DNA from: an uncultured Mesorhizobium sp.
GTDB lineage: Bacteria > Pseudomonadota > Alphaproteobacteria > Rhizobiales > Rhizobiaceae
Direction: 5' to 3'
DNA length: 8,937 bases
Assembly (NCBI GenBank): GCA_950071955.1
Contig: CATMOC010000122.1
Coordinates: 1 to 8,937, forward strand
Position numbers and translations under genes: made by a program. Under the pieces are notes generated by a model that was not told where the DNA came from, did not search any database, and saw only the letters and a program-made list of their open reading frames with translations. Positions 7,069 through 8,937 of this stretch are shown here, one piece after another. Numbering within the stretch: the stretch's first letter is position 1; every line of letters begins with the position of its first letter.

Positions 7069-7143
7069 CAACTGGCTATGAACGAAGTCCATCGCCCAGG
7101 TCTGGCTGCAGCGCAGCTTCAGTTCGAGCGATTCCGAGGTGCC
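7069..7143 (-). pseudogene. Probable relic of an IS3-family transposase (OrfB, start of the DDE domain)
   Basis: Read on the minus strand in the frame of codon 7098-7096, the translation is GTSESLELKLRCSQTWAMDF followed by VHSQL. The core QTWAMDFVHSQL resembles the start of the IS3-family OrfB catalytic domain, where W-[SA]-M-D-F-[VM]-H-D-Q-L carries the first acidic residue of the DDE triad (the D of MDF, codon 7089-7087). The preceding residues also keep the spacing I expect for that family, with Leu and Val-like positions before an Asn/Ser-Gln. The next expected segment (DGR..R..N.-D-D) is missing, and no start, second D or E follows, so only about 25 codons survive. There are no recognisable inverted repeat ends. 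It could be a chance resemblance because the match is short. Confidence 0.45.
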
Positions 7144-7313
7144 AAGCGATTGAGATCCCAGATCGCCAGCGGCAACTCCGACGCGGCTGCGATCACCGTC
7201 GATCGGCCTCTTCCGGGCAGGGTTGCCAACTCAGGCGCAGCAGCGCCTCCGCAGCGGCTTTCCGGCGCGTTGCCCGGATCTCGATCCCTTCCCGGGCGAA
7301 ATCCGGCGCTGGT

Positions 7314-8750
7314 TCAGATACCGTTCGTCCCGTCCGAGCCGATATAGGCGATCCGGAGCAGGTTCGTAGCGCCGGGCGTGCGCAACGGCACGCCGGCGGT
7401 GACGATGATACGGTCGCCCGCCCGTCCGAAGCCTTCGGCGAAGGCGATGCGGCAGGCTCGGTCAACCATGTCGTCGAGATCGCTCGCGTCTGGCGTGACG
7501 ACGCAGTGCAACCCCCACACGAGCGAGAGACGGCGGGCGGTCTCCACGACAGGCGAAAGCGCGATGATGGGCACGCGCGGACGCTCGCGCGCGGCGCGCA
7601 GGCCAGTGGTGCCCGAGGCAGTGTAGGTAACGATGGCCGAGAGCCTGAGCGTTTCCGCGATCTGGCGCGCGGCGAGCGATATTGCGTCCGCGCCCGTCGC
7701 TTCCGGCTCGGAGCGCTGTGCGTTGATGATGCCCGGGTAGGTGGGGTCCTTTTCCACCTGCACCGCAATCGCGTTCATCATGGACACCGCCTCGACCGGA
7801 TACTGGCCGGCCGCCGATTCGGCCGACAGCATGATCGCGTCGGCGCCCTCGAAGACGGCGATCGACACGTCCGAGACTTCGGCGCGCGTCGGTACGGGGG
7901 CGGTGATCATCGATTCCAGCATCTGCGTGGCGACCACGACCGGCTTGCCGGCGCGCCGGCAGGCGCGGGTTATCTGCTTCTGGATGCCGGGCACCGCCTC
8001 AAGTGGCATCTCGACGCCCAGGTCGCCGCGCGCCACCATAATGGCATCGGACAGATTGACGATTTCGTCCAGGTGATCCATGGCCCCCGGTTTTTCCAGC
8101 TTGGCCATGACCCCGGCGCGCCCGGCGATCAGTTTTCGGGCTTCGGCGATGTCTTCGGGGCGCTGCACGAAAGACAGCGCCACCCAGTCAACGCCGAGAT
8201 CGAGACCGTAGCGCAGGTCTTCCAAATCCTTTGCCGTCAACGAAGAAAGGGGCAGGACCGCGGTCGGTACGTTGACCCCCTTATGATCGGACAACGCGCC
8301 GCCGGTCAGGATTTCCGTCTCGGCGAAATCGCGGCCGAATTCAACAACCCTGAGGCGGATGTTGCCGTCATCGAGCAGCAAGTCCGTGCCCTCTTCCAGA
8401 GCCTCGAAAATTTCCGGATGATGCAGGGATACGCGGTCTTCATTGCCGAGGCCGTCGCTCAGATCGAGACGAAACCTTTTGCCCGCCTCCAGTTGGACCT
8501 TGCCGCCCTGAAACCGGCCGACGCGCAGCTTCGGCCCCTGGAGATCGAGAAGAATGCCGACGGAGCGGTGATATTTCTCCTCCATGGAACGAATGATATC
8601 GTACCGGAGTTTGTGGTCGGCATGTTGGCCATGGCTGAAATTCAGGCGAAAAACATCGGCGCCGGCCTGAAACAAGGCGTTGATCATTTCCTCTGACGAG
8701 GTGCCCGGCCCGAGGGTGGCGATAATTTTGGCATTGCGCATACGTCTCAT
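7314..8750 (-). CDS. pyk: Pyruvate kinase
   Basis: This cytoplasmic enzyme converts phosphoenolpyruvate and ADP to pyruvate and ATP, the last step of glycolysis. Its 478 residues match the usual bacterial length. The TIM-barrel A domain starts at once with AKIIATLGPGTSS (7-19) and carries the substrate-binding FRLNFSHG (34-41; R35, N37, S39), LLDLQGPKLRVG (67-78), the catalytic lysine and metal ligand of MAKLEKPGA (K217, E219), VARGDLGVEMP (239-249; metal ligand D243), and VVVATQMLESM (271-281; T275). The B lid domain lies between, at about 75-165. The C-terminal domain, about 350-470, has TASGTTGLRAARERP, the usual regulatory region. The start is uncertain between ATG 8750 and ATG 8741, three codons apart; the first has GGGG five bases upstream, a weak site. 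It stands apart from the transporter operon by 473 bases and is probably a separate transcription unit. Confidence 0.97.
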   Translation of the reverse strand: MRRMRNAKIIATLGPGTSSEEMINALFQAGADVFRLNFSHGQHADHKLRYDIIRSMEEKYHRSVGILLDLQGPKLRVGRFQGGKVQLEAGKRFRLDLSDGLGNEDRVSLHHPEIFEALEEGTDLLLDDGNIRLRVVEFGRDFAETEILTGGALSDHKGVNVPTAVLPLSSLTAKDLEDLRYGLDLGVDWVALSFVQRPEDIAEARKLIAGRAGVMAKLEKPGAMDHLDEIVNLSDAIMVARGDLGVEMPLEAVPGIQKQITRACRRAGKPVVVATQMLESMITAPVPTRAEVSDVSIAVFEGADAIMLSAESAAGQYPVEAVSMMNAIAVQVEKDPTYPGIINAQRSEPEATGADAISLAARQIAETLRLSAIVTYTASGTTGLRAARERPRVPIIALSPVVETARRLSLVWGLHCVVTPDASDLDDMVDRACRIAFAEGFGRAGDRIIVTAGVPLRTPGATNLLRIAYIGSDGTNGI

Positions 8751-8847
8751 AAGAACCCCAGAATACGCACCGTCTCCAATTATGCCAGCCTTTATAGGGT
8801 GTTCGGACCGTAAATTTGAAATTCTTCGGATTTTCCCGGAACTTCGG

Positions 8848-8859
8848 CCAGAACTCTGG
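8848..8859. repeat. Short palindrome CCAGA-AC-TCTGG in the pyk leader
   Basis: Five-base arms flank two bases, about 100 bases upstream of the pyk start. It could be an operator or the tip of an RNA hairpin; there is no other evidence. It sits in a less GC-rich region than the coding DNA, as expected for a promoter zone. Confidence 0.2.
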
Positions 8860-8897
8860 TGCTGACCGGAAGTGGTCGTTAAAATGGCCCCCCAAAA

Positions 8898-8926
8898 TTA
8901 ACTTTCCGGGGCGGTCCCGGCGTTAA
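8898..8926 (-). terminator. Stem-loop upstream of pyk, possible terminator of the preceding gene
   Basis: Nested complementary arms are visible: TTAAC (8898-8902) with GTTAA (8922-8926), and inside them CCGGG (8906-8910) with CCCGG (8916-8920) around a five-base loop. The outer and inner stems are separated by three bases on one side and one on the other. On the minus strand the structure is followed by a short TTTT and then a G-run, which is a poor but possible intrinsic terminator for a gene lying beyond the window edge. It could also be a regulatory leader element of pyk. Confidence 0.35.
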
Positions 8927-8937
8927 CCCGAATTAAG

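Larger units (their letters stand above)
6841..7313. other. 473-base intergenic region between pyk and the transporter-hydantoinase operon
   Basis: No intact gene is supported here. By position it must hold the end of the pyk transcript and the promoter of the downstream operon, unless the two are co-transcribed. I found no convincing sigma-70 -35/-10 pair. Near the pyk end, GCCCGG (7272-7277) and CCGGGC (7292-7297) could pair around a 14-base loop, but no T-run follows on the minus strand, so a terminator is not clear. The region includes a probable transposase relic (listed separately), a palindrome at 6969-6980 and CCGG half-sites around 6859-6873. An open frame on the plus strand (7021-7347, GTG start) lacks a ribosome-binding site and runs antisense to the relic and the pyk end; I do not call it a gene. 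Confidence 0.6.

Noticed and set aside
7021..7347. 108-codon plus-strand frame in the gap after pyk
   Set aside because: It has a GTG start without a Shine-Dalgarno sequence, runs into the antisense of pyk, and mirrors the probable transposase relic on the other strand.
7193..7768. 191-codon minus-strand frame overlapping the pyk 3' end and running into the intergenic region
   Set aside because: Most of it lies in another frame of pyk, is Arg- and Ser-rich, and has no start or ribosome-binding site of its own in the intergenic part.
7506..8696. 396-codon open frame on the plus strand over pyk
   Set aside because: It is antisense to an intact pyruvate kinase with all catalytic motifs, and the translation resembles no protein family.
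8923..8936. TTAA-N6-TTAA resembling a CtrA box
   Set aside because: The alphaproteobacterial CtrA consensus has seven bases between the half-sites; here there are six, and the site overlaps the stem-loop at the window edge.
1..8937. Search for CRISPR arrays, tRNA or rRNA genes and riboswitches
   Set aside because: I saw no regularly spaced repeats, no tRNA cloverleaf or conserved T-loop, and no recognisable riboswitch core anywhere in the window.

Overview
This 8.9 kb window is GC-rich chromosomal DNA, most likely from an alphaproteobacterium and perhaps from the Rhizobiales/Hyphomicrobiales. That placement rests on protein style, a NitT/TauT-type importer linked to hydantoinase genes, and GC-biased codon use; no marker gene fixes it. 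Every gene I can support lies on the minus strand, so biological order runs from high to low coordinates.

The right-hand part (8750-7314) carries a complete pyruvate kinase gene. Upstream of it, at the window edge (8751-8937), is a less GC-rich leader with a hairpin near 8898-8926 and a short palindrome. Downstream of pyk, 7313-6841 is a 473-base gap. It holds a probable relic of an IS3-family transposase (around 7143-7069), a short palindrome (6969-6980) and, by position, the promoter of the next operon.

The left two thirds (6840-56) form one tight six-gene operon: a secreted NitT/TauT-type (NMT1/SsuA-like) substrate-binding protein, an ABC ATPase, two different membrane permeases, and hydantoinase/oxoprolinase-family subunits A and B. 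Spacings within the operon are 59, 1, 3, 27 and 8 bases, and every start except the more moderate ones of permease 2 and HyuA has a clear Shine-Dalgarno sequence close by. A perfect 10-bp GC hairpin in the 59-base gap between the binding protein and the ATPase probably lets the binding protein be made in excess over the membrane components.

The working model is an uptake-and-opening pathway. The periplasmic protein binds a small, probably cyclic amide or ureide-like compound, a heterodimeric permease with the ATPase imports it, and HyuA/HyuB cleave or carboxylate it using ATP. The substrate cannot be read from the sequence. The main oddity is that HyuB stops at 395 residues, right after a conserved Gly-rich GGGWGG motif and 55 bases before the window edge, so it looks truncated or frameshifted.
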